From positions 1 through 27,925 of the forward strand of contig DATARN010000085.1 in assembly GCA_036264135.1 (NCBI GenBank): a stretch of DNA of 27,925 bases, written 5' to 3'. Below, one piece after another: positions 6,232-14,093 of this stretch (its first letter is position 1; the number at the start of each line of letters is the position of its first letter). The notes under the pieces are model-generated. The model was not told the origin of the DNA, did no database searches, and was given only the letters and a program-made list of their open reading frames with translations. Source of the DNA: DATARN01 sp036264135 (GTDB lineage: Bacteria > Actinomycetota > Acidimicrobiia > Acidimicrobiales > Palsa-688). Position numbers and translations under genes: made by a program.

Positions 6232-7178
6232 TGTCGCGGTACGAGAGCGTCCTCGATCTGATCGGCGACACGCCGCTGCTCGACGTCAGCTCGCTGTCGC
6301 CCAATCGGCGGGTGCAGATCCTGGCCAAGCTGGAGGGCAACAACCCCGGCGGCTCGGTCAAGGACCGGGCGGCCAAGGGCATGATCGAGGAGGCGGAGAA
6401 GGACGGCTCCCTGCGCCCCGGCCAGGTCATCCTGGAATCCTCCAGCGGCAACACCGGCGCGGCGCTGGCGATGATCGCCCGGGTCAAGGGCTACCCGATC
6501 AAGATCGTCCTGCCCGAGAACGTCTCTCCCGAACGGCGCCAGCTGCTCGAGGTGTGGGGCGCCGAGATCATCAACTCCCCGGGCGAGGAGGGCTCCAACG
6601 GCGCCATGCGGCGGGCCCAGAAGCTGGCCGAGGAGCACCCGGACTGGTGGTTCACCTATCAATACGGCAACCCCGCCAACCCCAAGGCGCACTACGAGGG
6701 CACCGGACCGGAGATCTGGCGGGACTGCCCGGAGGTCACCCACTTCGTGGCCGGGCTGGGCACCGCCGGGACGCTGATGGGCGTCGGGCGTTTCCTGAAG
6801 GAGCGCAACCCTCAGGTGCAGGTGTGGGCCGTGGAGCCGCCGGTCGGCGAGATGGTGGACGGCCTGAAAAACCTCGACGAGGGCTTCGTGCCCCCCGTCT
6901 TCAGCGACGGCGGCGGCTACGAGTTGCTCGACCGCAAGAAGATCGTGGGTCCCAAGGAGTCCATCGAGTGGACCCGCAAGCTGGCCGACGTGGGCGTGTT
7001 CGCCGGGATCTCGTCGGGGGCGGCCATGGCCGGCGCCGCCAAGTGCGCGGCCGAAATAGACGAGGGCGTCATCGTCGTGGTCATCGCCGATGGCGGCTGG
7101 AAATATCTCTCCACCAACGCCTGGACCGGCGACCTGGACGAGGTCACCGAGCGGGCCCGCAAGGTCATCTACTTCTAG
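6231..7178 (+). CDS. cysM: CysO-dependent cysteine synthase CysM (PLP enzyme)
   Basis: 315 residues. Fold-type II PLP enzyme that adds cysteine to CysO thiocarboxylate. The PLP lysine is Lys44 in GGSVKDRAA; SSSGNTG (70-76) holds the substrate carboxylate and GTAGT (177-181) the PLP phosphate. Blocks such as YQYGNPAN, THFVAGLGT, DEGFVP and GWKYLST match M. tuberculosis CysM as I remember it. At the positions of its basic pocket residues Lys204, Arg211 and Arg220, this protein has Gln197, Pro204 and Lys213, so amino-acceptor specificity (O-phosphoserine versus O-acetylserine) is uncertain. It ends 4 bp from the convergent MauE-like gene. Confidence 0.92.
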   Translation: MSRYESVLDLIGDTPLLDVSSLSPNRRVQILAKLEGNNPGGSVKDRAAKGMIEEAEKDGSLRPGQVILESSSGNTGAALAMIARVKGYPIKIVLPENVSPERRQLLEVWGAEIINSPGEEGSNGAMRRAQKLAEEHPDWWFTYQYGNPANPKAHYEGTGPEIWRDCPEVTHFVAGLGTAGTLMGVGRFLKERNPQVQVWAVEPPVGEMVDGLKNLDEGFVPPVFSDGGGYELLDRKKIVGPKESIEWTRKLADVGVFAGISSGAAMAGAAKCAAEIDEGVIVVVIADGGWKYLSTNAWTGDLDEVTERARKVIYF

Positions 7179-7182
7179 CTGG

Positions 7183-7713
7183 TCACCGCCTGGCCCGCCG
7201 GCGGTGGTCGATGAGGGGTGCGCCCTCAATGATGAAGGCCACCACCAGGGCGATGGCGACGACCAGCATCAACCAGTCGAGACCGCTCAGCCGGCTGAAC
7301 CAGCGGGCCAAGCCCGTCCCCGGGCCCCGCGCCACGACGATCGCGGCCATGACGGCGAGAACGGCGTCGCGGGCCAGGGTTTTCCCGCCGAGCGGCGTGG
7401 CGCCGGTTTGACCGAAACATTGGCACTTTGGGCGGCGGCCGCCGGCCAGGTTCATGGCCGTGCCGGCCATGAAAAGTCCCAGCAACGCAAGGGCGCCGAT
7501 GGCCCCGGCGCTCGCCGTTGCCGTGGCCAAGAGCGCCAGGGTTACGAGCAGCTCGGCCAGCGGCAGCAGGATCGCCACCGGCGTGACGAGCGCCCTCGGT
7601 ACCCCGAAGTCGGCGACGGCCCGTCGGCCGTTTCCCTGCGCCAGCTTGGCGCAACCGGCGACGCCGAAGACGGCCGCGAGAAGAAGGCGGATGGCGAGTA
7701 CCAGGTCGTTCAC
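7183..7713 (-). CDS. MauE/DoxX-like redox membrane protein
   Basis: 176 residues from GTG 7713. About four hydrophobic helices are visible (around 5-22, 43-63, 68-88 and 143-163). A conserved CQCFGQTG motif follows the third, and Cys21 sits in the first helix as VAGCAKL. This is the pattern of the MauE / methylamine-utilisation family, whose members are thought to pass electrons for disulfide handling in exported proteins. A partner thioredoxin-like gene is not in view. It is transcribed toward cysM, with stops 4 bp apart. A promoter hexamer TACCCT lies 9 nt before the start, so the mRNA may be leaderless. Confidence 0.8.
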   Translation of the reverse strand: MNDLVLAIRLLLAAVFGVAGCAKLAQGNGRRAVADFGVPRALVTPVAILLPLAELLVTLALLATATASAGAIGALALLGLFMAGTAMNLAGGRRPKCQCFGQTGATPLGGKTLARDAVLAVMAAIVVARGPGTGLARWFSRLSGLDWLMLVVAIALVVAFIIEGAPLIDHRRRARR

Positions 7714-7729
7714 GTACCCGCCAGGGTAC
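7714..7729 (-). promoter_or_regulatory. GTACCC-N4-GGGTAC element, putative -10 of the MauE-like gene
   Basis: On the minus strand GGTACCCT ends 9 nt before the GTG start, the same spacing as at smpB, mec and murI. The 15-mer TACCCGCCAGGGTAC (7715-7729) differs by one base from the element before the M50 gene. Confidence 0.5.
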
Positions 7730-7738
7730 CGGCTCCCT

Positions 7739-8023
7739 CTAGCGGGGCAGCTTCCAGCGCCGGGGCTGCCACTCCAGGTCGTCGACCTTGCCGACCTGGC
7801 TGAGGGTGCCGTTGAGCAGGCTGAGGCCGGCGGTGGCGGCGAAGTCGTCGCTGCGGGTGCGGATGCGCCGGACGAGGAGTTCCCGGGCCTGCTCCAGCGG
7901 GAGGGCCACGTCGCCCGCCAGGTCGATCAGAGTCGATCGGGCCTTGGACAGGTCGCCGGCATCGCCGGTGGCCAAACTGACGGCCTTGTCGGCGATCTCG
8001 CGAGGGGTGCTGGCGGTGGCCAC
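7739..8023 (-). CDS. Small conserved-looking protein of unknown function
   Basis: 94 residues from GTG 8023, preceded by AAAGGGA at proper spacing. The protein is soluble and helical: DKAVSLATGDAGDLSKARSTLIDLAGDVALPLEQARELLVRRIRTR, shown here as its main helical stretch in two pieces (residues about 12-33 and 34-57), with a Trp/Arg-rich end (LEWQPRRWKLPR). I do not recognise a family. Good codon use and a real ribosome binding site support it as a gene. It lies head-to-head with murI and upstream of the MauE-like gene, 25 bp away. Confidence 0.7.
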   Translation of the reverse strand: MATASTPREIADKAVSLATGDAGDLSKARSTLIDLAGDVALPLEQARELLVRRIRTRSDDFAATAGLSLLNGTLSQVGKVDDLEWQPRRWKLPR

Positions 8024-8115
8024 GGGTGTCCCTTTCTTGTCGGCGGTTCCGGGCGGGTCCGGGCGGACACGGTCGGTCGGCGGTCCCCATCATGACCGGT
8101 TCCCCCTGGCGCCGG

Positions 8116-8121
8116 TATCGT
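8116..8121 (+). promoter_or_regulatory. Putative murI operon -10 (TATCGT)
   Basis: GGTATCGT ends 9 nt before the ATG at 8131. A TGACCG-like -35 lies 17 bp before it. No Shine-Dalgarno is present, so the operon mRNA is probably near-leaderless. Confidence 0.5.
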
Positions 8122-8130
8122 CTGCCCGGT

Positions 8131-8946
8131 ATGGATGACCGGGCCATCGGCGTCTTCGACAGCGGATTCGGCGGCCTGACCGTCGCCCGGGCGCTCATCG
8201 ACCTGCTGCCCGGCGAGGAACTCGTGTACGTCGCCGACACCGGCCGCTACCCCTACGGGCCCCGGCCGCTGGAGGAGGTCACTGGTTTCGCCACCCAGAT
8301 CACCGCCAAACTCGTCGAGGAACACCACGTCAAGCTGGTCGTCGTCGCCTGCAACACCGCCGCCGCGGCCGCCCTCGACCTGCTCCGCTTCCAGCACGAC
8401 ATCCCCCTCATCGGGGTCATCGACCCCGGCATGCGGGCCGCCGTCGGCGCGACCCGCAACGGCCGGGTCGGCGTGATCGGCACGGTGGGCACCATCGCCT
8501 CGGGGGCCTACCAGCGCGCCGCCCAGCGCCAGCGGGCGGCGGTCCAGCTGACCTGCGCCGCCTGCCCCGGCTTCGTGGAGTTCGTGGAGCGGGGCGACAC
8601 CCGCAGCGACCAGGTCCACGTGCTGGCGGAACGGCTGCTGGCCCCGGTGCAGGCCGCTGGCGTGGACACCTTGCTCCTCGGCTGCACGCACTACCCGTTC
8701 CTGGCCCGGACCATCGGCGACGTCATGGGGCGCGACGTGGTGCTGGTCAGCTCGGCCGACGAAACCGCCTTCGAGGTCCGGGCGATCCTGGAGGACACCG
8801 GCCTCGGCCGGCGCAGCGCCAGCAAGGGCGAACACCGCTGGATCTCCTCGGGGGACACCGCCACCTTCCGCCGCCTCGGCCGCCGGCTGTTCGGGCCGGA
8901 GATCGACGCCGTCGAGGCCTGGCAGCCCGAGGGCAACGGGCGGTGA
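8131..8946 (+). CDS. murI: Glutamate racemase
   Basis: 271 residues. Converts L- to D-glutamate for peptidoglycan. The paired catalytic cysteines are present: Cys74 in VVACNTAAA and Cys185 in LLLGCTHYPF, with His187 beside the second. The N-terminal GVFDSGFGGLTVAR (7-20) and DTGRYPYGPR (36-45) are family hallmarks. I start at ATG 8131 because the motif GVFDSG normally begins within a few residues of the N-terminus; an in-frame upstream start at 8026 would add 35 unrelated residues. It is the first gene of a four-gene operon and its TGA overlaps the next GTG by 4 bp. Confidence 0.96.
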   Translation: MDDRAIGVFDSGFGGLTVARALIDLLPGEELVYVADTGRYPYGPRPLEEVTGFATQITAKLVEEHHVKLVVVACNTAAAAALDLLRFQHDIPLIGVIDPGMRAAVGATRNGRVGVIGTVGTIASGAYQRAAQRQRAAVQLTCAACPGFVEFVERGDTRSDQVHVLAERLLAPVQAAGVDTLLLGCTHYPFLARTIGDVMGRDVVLVSSADETAFEVRAILEDTGLGRRSASKGEHRWISSGDTATFRRLGRRLFGPEIDAVEAWQPEGNGR

Positions 8947-9680
8947 GCGACGCCGACTTCACCGTCACCGTCCTCGGCAACTCGGGCAGCTACCCGGGTG
9001 CCGGTTCCGCCTGCAGCGGCTACCTTCTCCGCCACGGCGGGTTCAACCTGTGGCTCGACGCCGGCCCGGGCACCATGGCGAACCTGCAGGGCCATATCGG
9101 CCTGGGCGACGTCGACGCGGTCGTCCTTTCCCACCAGCATCCCGACCATTGGAGTGACCTTGAAGGCTTCTTCGTCGCCTGCCGCTACGTCCAGGTCCGC
9201 CGCCACGTGCCGGTGTTGGCGCCGGCGGGGTTGCGGCACCTGATGCGCAGCGGCCCCGACAGCGAGTCGACGTTCGAGTGGCGGGAGATCACCGGCGGCG
9301 CGTCGGTGGCGTGCGGGCCCTTCCGGCTCAGCTTCTCCCGCACCGACCACCCGCCCGAGACGTTGGCGGCCAGAGTGGAAGCCGGGGGGCGAGCATTCGG
9401 CTACTCGGCCGACACCGGCCCCGGCTGGCAGCTGGAGGCCTTGGGTCGGGATCTCGACCTGGCCATCTGCGAGGCCACCTTTCTCCAGGACCGGGAAGGA
9501 ACCTCGCCCCACTTGAGCGCCCGCCAAGCCGGCGCCACCGCCCGCGCCGCCGCCGCCCGCCGCCTGCTCATCACCCACATCTGGCCCATCGTCGACCCGA
9601 AGGACAGCGTGGCCGAGGCGGCCGGCGCCTTCGGCGGCCCGGTGGAGTGGGCCCAGATGAACGAGACGTACCCGGTATGA
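8943..9680 (+). CDS. Metallo-beta-lactamase-fold phosphodiesterase (Rv1339-like, probable cAMP phosphodiesterase)
   Basis: 245 residues from GTG 8943. The metal-binding signature is HQHPDH (His64, His66, Asp68, His69). Further ligand candidates are His in RTDHPPE, Asp in YSADTGPG and His in LITHIWP. The fold and the place between murI and rph match Rv1339 of M. tuberculosis, which has been reported as an atypical cAMP phosphodiesterase. I assign that activity by homology and gene order, not from a substrate motif; RNase Z-like or other phosphodiester activity is possible. It overlaps murI and rph by 4 bp each. Confidence 0.85.
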   Translation: MSDADFTVTVLGNSGSYPGAGSACSGYLLRHGGFNLWLDAGPGTMANLQGHIGLGDVDAVVLSHQHPDHWSDLEGFFVACRYVQVRRHVPVLAPAGLRHLMRSGPDSESTFEWREITGGASVACGPFRLSFSRTDHPPETLAARVEAGGRAFGYSADTGPGWQLEALGRDLDLAICEATFLQDREGTSPHLSARQAGATARAAAARRLLITHIWPIVDPKDSVAEAAGAFGGPVEWAQMNETYPV

Positions 9681-10426
9681 CCGCCGCCCGCCACGACGGC
9701 CGCCAACCCGACGACCTGCGCCCCATCTCCTTCGTCCGCGACTACACCGAGTTCGCCCCCGGCTCGGTGCTGGTGTCCATGGGCCGCACCAAGGTGCTGT
9801 GCACCGCCTCGGTGGCCACCGAGGTGCCGCGGTGGATGCGGGGCACCGGGAAGGGCTGGGTCACCGCCGAGTACTCGATGCTGCCCGGCGCAAGCCCGGA
9901 GCGCATCGATCGTGAGGCCGCCCGGGGCCGCCAGTCGGGGCGGACGCAGGAGATCCAGCGCCTGATCGGTCGGGCGCTGCGGTCGGTGACCGACCTGCGG
10001 ACGATGGGTGAGGTCCAGATCACCCTCGACTGCGACGCCTTGCAGGCCGACGGCGGGACCCGCACCGCCAGCATCTGCGGCGCCTATGTGGCCCTGCACG
10101 ACGCCTGCCGGCGGCTGGTAACCAGCGGCATCATCCCCGCCATGCCGCTGACCGAGGCGTGCGCCGCGGTGTCCGTCGGGATCGTCGACGCCGTCGCCAT
10201 GCTCGACCTGGACTACAGCGAGGACAGCACGGCCCAGGTGGACATGAACGTGGTGATGACGTCGAGCGGCCGGTTCGTCGAGGTGCAGGGCACCGCCGAG
10301 GGATTGCCGTTCAGCAAGGACGAACTGGACGACCTCCTCTCGCTGGCCGAGCACGGCATAGCCGAGATCCTCGACCTGCAGGCGGAGGTGCTGGCCACGC
10401 CGCCGGCGCACCGCGCCCCGCGGTGA
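9677..10426 (+). CDS. rph: Ribonuclease PH
   Basis: 249 residues from ATG 9677 (ATGA overlap with the preceding stop). A phosphate-dependent 3'-5' exoribonuclease that trims tRNA 3' ends. Characteristic blocks are GSVLVSMGRTKVLCTASV, WVTAEYSMLPGAS, the phosphate-contacting SGRTQEIQRLIGRALR, CDALQADGGTRTASI and LDLDYSEDSTAQVDMNVVM. Its length is normal. The gene belongs to the murI-rdgB operon, and its TGA overlaps the rdgB GTG (10423-10426). Confidence 0.96.
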   Translation: MTAARHDGRQPDDLRPISFVRDYTEFAPGSVLVSMGRTKVLCTASVATEVPRWMRGTGKGWVTAEYSMLPGASPERIDREAARGRQSGRTQEIQRLIGRALRSVTDLRTMGEVQITLDCDALQADGGTRTASICGAYVALHDACRRLVTSGIIPAMPLTEACAAVSVGIVDAVAMLDLDYSEDSTAQVDMNVVMTSSGRFVEVQGTAEGLPFSKDELDDLLSLAEHGIAEILDLQAEVLATPPAHRAPR

Positions 10427-11022
10427 CCCGGTTCGTCCTGGCCACCGCAAACCGCCACAAGGCGGCCGAGATCGAGGCCATCCTGGCCGGCGTGGTGGAG
10501 CTGGTGCCCCGACCCGCCGACGTGCCGGACGTCGAGGAGACCGGCTCCACCCTGGTCGAAAACGCCCGGCTGAAGGCGCTGGCGCTGGTCGAGGCGACCG
10601 GGCTGCCGGCGGTCGCGGACGACACCGGCCTCGAGGTGGAGGCGCTCGGGGGGGCGCCGGGGGTGTATTCGGCGCGCTACGCCGGCGAGGGCGCCACCTA
10701 CGCCGACAATGTGGCCAAGCTGCTGTCGGCGCTGTCCGGCAGGAGGGGGGAAAAGGAGCGCCGGGCGACCTTTCGCTCCGTTGCCCTGGCCCGCTTTCCC
10801 GACGGGCACGAGATCGTGGCCGAGGGCGTCGTCAATGGCACCATCGCCCTCTCGCCGCGGGGCGACGGCGGTTTCGGATACGACCCGGTGTTCGTCCCCG
10901 ACGAGGGCGATGGCCGCACCTTCGCCGAGCTGGCGGCCGAGTCGGAATGGGCCAAGCACCGCCTGTCCCACCGGGGCCGGGCCTTCACCCGGCTGGCGGC
11001 GCAGCTGGCGCCCCCGTCCTAG
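10423..11022 (+). CDS. rdgB: XTP/dITP diphosphatase (RdgB/HAM1 family)
   Basis: 199 residues from GTG 10423. Removes ITP, XTP and their deoxy forms to protect nucleic acids. It shows the N-terminal LATANRHKAAEI, the metal and base site VADDTGLEVEALGGAPGVYSARYAG, and FGYDPVFVPDEGDGRTFAEL with the closing KHRLSHRGRA. Pairing with rph is very common in bacteria. It is the last gene of the operon; no clear terminator hairpin follows before the next promoter. Confidence 0.96.
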   Translation: MTRFVLATANRHKAAEIEAILAGVVELVPRPADVPDVEETGSTLVENARLKALALVEATGLPAVADDTGLEVEALGGAPGVYSARYAGEGATYADNVAKLLSALSGRRGEKERRATFRSVALARFPDGHEIVAEGVVNGTIALSPRGDGGFGYDPVFVPDEGDGRTFAELAAESEWAKHRLSHRGRAFTRLAAQLAPPS

Positions 11023-11040
11023 CGCCGCCCGGGCCTTCTC

Positions 11041-11046
11041 TACCGT
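11041..11046 (+). promoter_or_regulatory. Putative -10 (TACCGT) for the membrane protein gene, with short leader frames
   Basis: TACCGTCAGTGC here is identical to the 12 bases at the mec promoter (5490-5501). A transcript from here would start near 11053. The leader holds short frames, including ATG 11076 with 9 codons whose TAG/ATGA junction overlaps the ATG at 11102. Confidence 0.4.
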
Positions 11047-11101
11047 CAGTGCGGGCGGGATGCGATCATGGGGTTATGGACCGCCTGTTCGCGCCGCCTA
11101 G

Positions 11102-12286
11102 ATGACGGCCGGGGCTCCGGAGGCGGATTCCGAGGGGTCGGAGCGCACGGGGCGACCGCAGGCCGGCGAGCACCACACCCGCCGTTCGCGCTGGCCCCGA
11201 TGGCTGCCCCGGCCGGTGCGGCGTATCACCAAGGTCCTGCTGTTCGCCTTCGTCGTCCAGTTCCTGGTGCTGCCGCAGATCAACGGCACCCGCAAGGCCC
11301 TGAAGCTGCTCGGCCACGTGAGCGTGCCCTACCTCGTCGCCGGGGTGGCCTTGGAGGCGATGGCCATCGTCTCCTACGCCCTGCTGACGCGGTCGGTGCT
11401 GCCCCGGGAGGGGAGCCCGAGCGTGCTGACGTTGCTGCGGGTCCAGCTGTCCACGCTGGGTTTCAGTCACGTCGCCCCCGGCGGGGCGGCCGCCGGCTCG
11501 CCCCTCGGCTACCGCCTGCTCACCCACGCCGGCGTCGACGGCCCCGAGGCCGGCTTCGCCCTGGCGACCCAGGGGGCGGGCTCGGCCGTCGTCCTCAACG
11601 TCATCCTGTGGCTGGCGTTGGTGGTGTCCATCCCGCTCAACGGGTACAACCCCATCTACCTCACCGCCGCCATCGTGGGGGTGATCGCCATCGGCGCCTT
11701 CGCCGTCTTGGTGACCACCCTCACCCGGGGGGAGGAGAAGTCGGCCCGGGTTCTGGCCGCCATTCTCGCCCACCTTCCCTTTGTCGACCGGGAGGCGGTC
11801 GAGCAGCTGGTCCACAGGGTGGCGGAGCGGCTCCGGGAGCTCGGTACCGATCGGGAGCTGCTCCTGCGGGCCGCGGGGTGGGCGGCGGCCAACTGGCTCT
11901 TCGACGCCGCGTCGCTGTGGGTCTTCGTGGCCGCCTTCGGGTACCGGGTGTCGGTCGTCGGCCTCCTGGTCGCCTTCGGCCTGGCCAACGTCCTGGCCGC
12001 CATCCCCATCACGCCCGGCGGCCTCGGCGTCATCGAGGCGGTGCTGACGTCCACCCTGGTCGGGTTCGGGACACCCTCGGCGGTCGCCATCCTCGGCGTG
12101 GCCACCTACCGGCTGATGAACTTCTGGCTCCCGATCCCTTTGGGTGCCATCGCCTACCTCTCGCTGCAGGTCGACCCCGGTGACCCCGACGAGGCGGTGC
12201 GCCGGCAGCGCAAGGACCGGTTCCTGCGCAAGTTCCGGCGGGTGTTCGCCACCATGACGGGATCCGCCCCGTCGCGCTCGGACTAA
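11102..12286 (+). CDS. UPF0104 / LPG-synthase transmembrane-domain membrane protein
   Basis: 394 residues from ATG 11102. The first 35 residues are polar, followed by about eight hydrophobic helices. Family signs are LRVQLSTLGFSHVAPGGAAAGSPLGYRLL, shown here as a block near residues 112-141, and the later IPITPGGLGVIEAVL with LATYRLMNFWLP-like text. This is the membrane half seen in lysyl-phosphatidylglycerol synthases and AglD-like proteins. There is no aminoacyl-transferase domain, so it is probably a lipid or lipid-linked sugar flippase-type protein; the substrate is unknown. The adjacent convergent glycosyltransferase fits envelope assembly. Its TAA overlaps the opposing gene's TAG (CTAA, 12283-12286). 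Confidence 0.8.
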   Translation: MTAGAPEADSEGSERTGRPQAGEHHTRRSRWPRWLPRPVRRITKVLLFAFVVQFLVLPQINGTRKALKLLGHVSVPYLVAGVALEAMAIVSYALLTRSVLPREGSPSVLTLLRVQLSTLGFSHVAPGGAAAGSPLGYRLLTHAGVDGPEAGFALATQGAGSAVVLNVILWLALVVSIPLNGYNPIYLTAAIVGVIAIGAFAVLVTTLTRGEEKSARVLAAILAHLPFVDREAVEQLVHRVAERLRELGTDRELLLRAAGWAAANWLFDAASLWVFVAAFGYRVSVVGLLVAFGLANVLAAIPITPGGLGVIEAVLTSTLVGFGTPSAVAILGVATYRLMNFWLPIPLGAIAYLSLQVDPGDPDEAVRRQRKDRFLRKFRRVFATMTGSAPSRSD

Positions 12287-13413
12287 CCGGCCGCCGCCGA
12301 CCGGTACAGGTCCTCCAGCCCTTGGGCGCAGTCGGCCCAGGAGTATTGCGCCGCCCACCGGCGACCCCGGGCGATCAGGTCGCTCCGGACGGCGTCGTCG
12401 TCGAGCACGGTAGCCAGCGCCGCCGCCAGCGCCTCCGGGTCGGCCGGCGGCACCAGCAGGGCGCCGTCGCCCAGGACCTCGGGCAGCGACCCGCCCGTCG
12501 TGGCCACGACTGGAACGCCAACGGTCATCGCCTCCAGCGGCGGCAGACCGAATCCCTCGTAGCGCGAGGGATAGGCCAGGACGGAGGCGGACGCCAGCAG
12601 GGCGTCACGGCGGGCGTCGTCGACCCGGCCGAGGAGCTCGATCCGCCCGCGGTGGTGCGCGGCATCGATGGCGGCACCGAGGGCCGCCCCGGCGCCGCCC
12701 TCGCCGCCGGCGATCACCAGCCGCACGTCGGGATGGGCGGCGGCGATCTGGTCGAAGGCGCGTACCAGCGTGGGATGGTCCTTGCGGGCCTCGATCGTCC
12801 CGACGGCCAGGATGTACCGCCCGTCGACGCCCGTCTGGCCGGGGGGCCGAGCCGAGACGGGCGGTACGCCATAGTGGACGACCCGGACCCGTTCGGGATG
12901 GGCGCCCAGCAGCTCGACCGTCTCGGCGGCGACGAATGCCGATGGCGTGTGGACGAACGCCCCCCGCTCGATCGCCCGGCGCACCCGCCCCGGGTAGGGG
13001 CGGGTGGCGGGTTGGCACAGGTCGGGAAAACGCACGATCGCCAGGTCGTTGACGGTGACCACGGTGGCGGCGCGGCGGCTCGGCGGCACGTCGTAGTTGG
13101 TGCCATGGACAACGTCAGTGGCACCGGTCCAGTACTCGATCGGGGGCCAGCCGAGGTGTTCCCACGCCAGATGGAGCGGCCGATCGGGCATGGGGCGAGT
13201 GGAGGTCACCACCCCGCTCGGCACGTCCCGGACGATCTCCCGGCGGCCCCGCCAGCTCACCGAGTACGCCAAGATACGCACGTCAGGTCGGGCGGCCAGC
13301 GCCTCCAGCAGGTGGAACGTCACGACCCCGATTCCGGAACGGGCGCCGAGCAGCGGAGTGGCGTCGACGGCGACGCGTAAGCGGTCAGCGCCGGTCGGTC
13401 GGCCGGCTGGCAT
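12283..13413 (-). CDS. GT4-family glycosyltransferase
   Basis: 376 residues from ATG 13413. A GT-B enzyme of the RfaB/mannosyltransferase group. The N-terminal DATPLLGARSGIGVVTFHLLEAL binds the acceptor region (residues about 17-39). VGTIEARKDHPTLVRAF marks the nucleotide-sugar domain, and SRYEGFGLPPLEAM carries the EX7E motif, followed by GGSLPEVLGDGALLVPPAD. A longer frame continues upstream across clpP but is antisense shadow. A GATACT hexamer lies 6 nt before the ATG, suggesting a leaderless mRNA. Donor and acceptor sugars cannot be told. Confidence 0.9.
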   Translation of the reverse strand: MPAGRPTGADRLRVAVDATPLLGARSGIGVVTFHLLEALAARPDVRILAYSVSWRGRREIVRDVPSGVVTSTRPMPDRPLHLAWEHLGWPPIEYWTGATDVVHGTNYDVPPSRRAATVVTVNDLAIVRFPDLCQPATRPYPGRVRRAIERGAFVHTPSAFVAAETVELLGAHPERVRVVHYGVPPVSARPPGQTGVDGRYILAVGTIEARKDHPTLVRAFDQIAAAHPDVRLVIAGGEGGAGAALGAAIDAAHHRGRIELLGRVDDARRDALLASASVLAYPSRYEGFGLPPLEAMTVGVPVVATTGGSLPEVLGDGALLVPPADPEALAAALATVLDDDAVRSDLIARGRRWAAQYSWADCAQGLEDLYRSAAAG

Positions 13414-13419
13414 CGGCCG

Positions 13420-13425
13420 AGTATC
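13420..13425 (-). promoter_or_regulatory. Putative glycosyltransferase -10 (GATACT)
   Basis: On the minus strand GATACT ends 6 nt before the ATG at 13413, with no ribosome binding site between. It faces away from the clpP promoter. Confidence 0.4.
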
Positions 13426-13461
13426 GCACCCGGCGGCAGCCGGGAGCCGCTCACCAACGGG

Positions 13462-13467
13462 TACGCT
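13462..13467 (+). promoter_or_regulatory. Putative clpP -10 (TACGCT), leaderless
   Basis: GGTACGCT ends 6 nt before the clpP ATG at 13474, so transcription would begin at the start codon itself. Confidence 0.5.
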
Positions 13468-13473
13468 CGCTTC

Positions 13474-14088
13474 ATGGCCGAACTGACCCTGCCTTCCGTA
13501 ACCGCTCAGATCCAGGGGATGGATCGGGGAAGCGACATCTACCAGCGGCTGTTGAAGGAGCGCATCGTGTTCCTCGGCAGCCAGGTCGAAGACAGCTCGG
13601 CCAACCTCATCTGCGCCCAGTTGCTCCTGCTGGCCGCCGAGGACCCCGACAAGGACATCTCGCTGTACATCAACTCGCCGGGCGGGTCGGTGACCGCGGG
13701 GCTGGCCATCTACGACACCATGCAGTTCGTTCCCTGCCACATTTCGACGGTGTGCATGGGCCTGGCCGCCTCCATGGGGCAGTTCCTGCTGTGCGCCGGC
13801 GAGCCGGGCAAGCGGTTCGCCCTCCCGCACTCGCGGATCCTGATGCACCAGCCGTCCGGGCAAATGCAGGGCCAGGCGGCCGACATCGCCATCCAGGCCG
13901 AGCAAATCATGTACCTGAAGAAGATGATGGCCGAGCGCATCGCCTTCCACACCGGCCAGCCGGTGGAGCGGATCCACGCCGACAGCGACCGCGACCGGTG
14001 GTTCACCGCCGAGGAGGCCAAGGACTACGGGATCATCGACGCCGTGATCCAGCGGGCCGCCGACGTGACCGAGCCCGCGCCCGTCTAA
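13474..14088 (+). CDS. clpP: ATP-dependent Clp protease proteolytic subunit
   Basis: 204 residues. Serine protease that works as a tetradecamer with a Clp ATPase. The catalytic triad is Ser100 (MGLAASMGQF), His125 (ILMHQPSG) and Asp174 (DSDRDRWF), with the same 25- and 49-residue spacings as E. coli ClpP. INSPGGSVTAGLAIYDTM (67-84) is the substrate-strand block. Actinobacteria usually carry clpP1-clpP2 in tandem followed by clpX; here a single clpP stands alone next to a tRNA gene, so another clpP locus probably exists elsewhere. tmRNA-tagged proteins are typical Clp substrates, which links it functionally to ssrA/smpB. Confidence 0.96.
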   Translation: MAELTLPSVTAQIQGMDRGSDIYQRLLKERIVFLGSQVEDSSANLICAQLLLLAAEDPDKDISLYINSPGGSVTAGLAIYDTMQFVPCHISTVCMGLAASMGQFLLCAGEPGKRFALPHSRILMHQPSGQMQGQAADIAIQAEQIMYLKKMMAERIAFHTGQPVERIHADSDRDRWFTAEEAKDYGIIDAVIQRAADVTEPAPV

Positions 14089-14093
14089 AGACA

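Noticed and set aside
6150..7229. Minus-strand open frame opposite cysM
   Set aside because: Shadow of the clear PLP enzyme on the plus strand; the translation is compositionally odd and unrecognisable.
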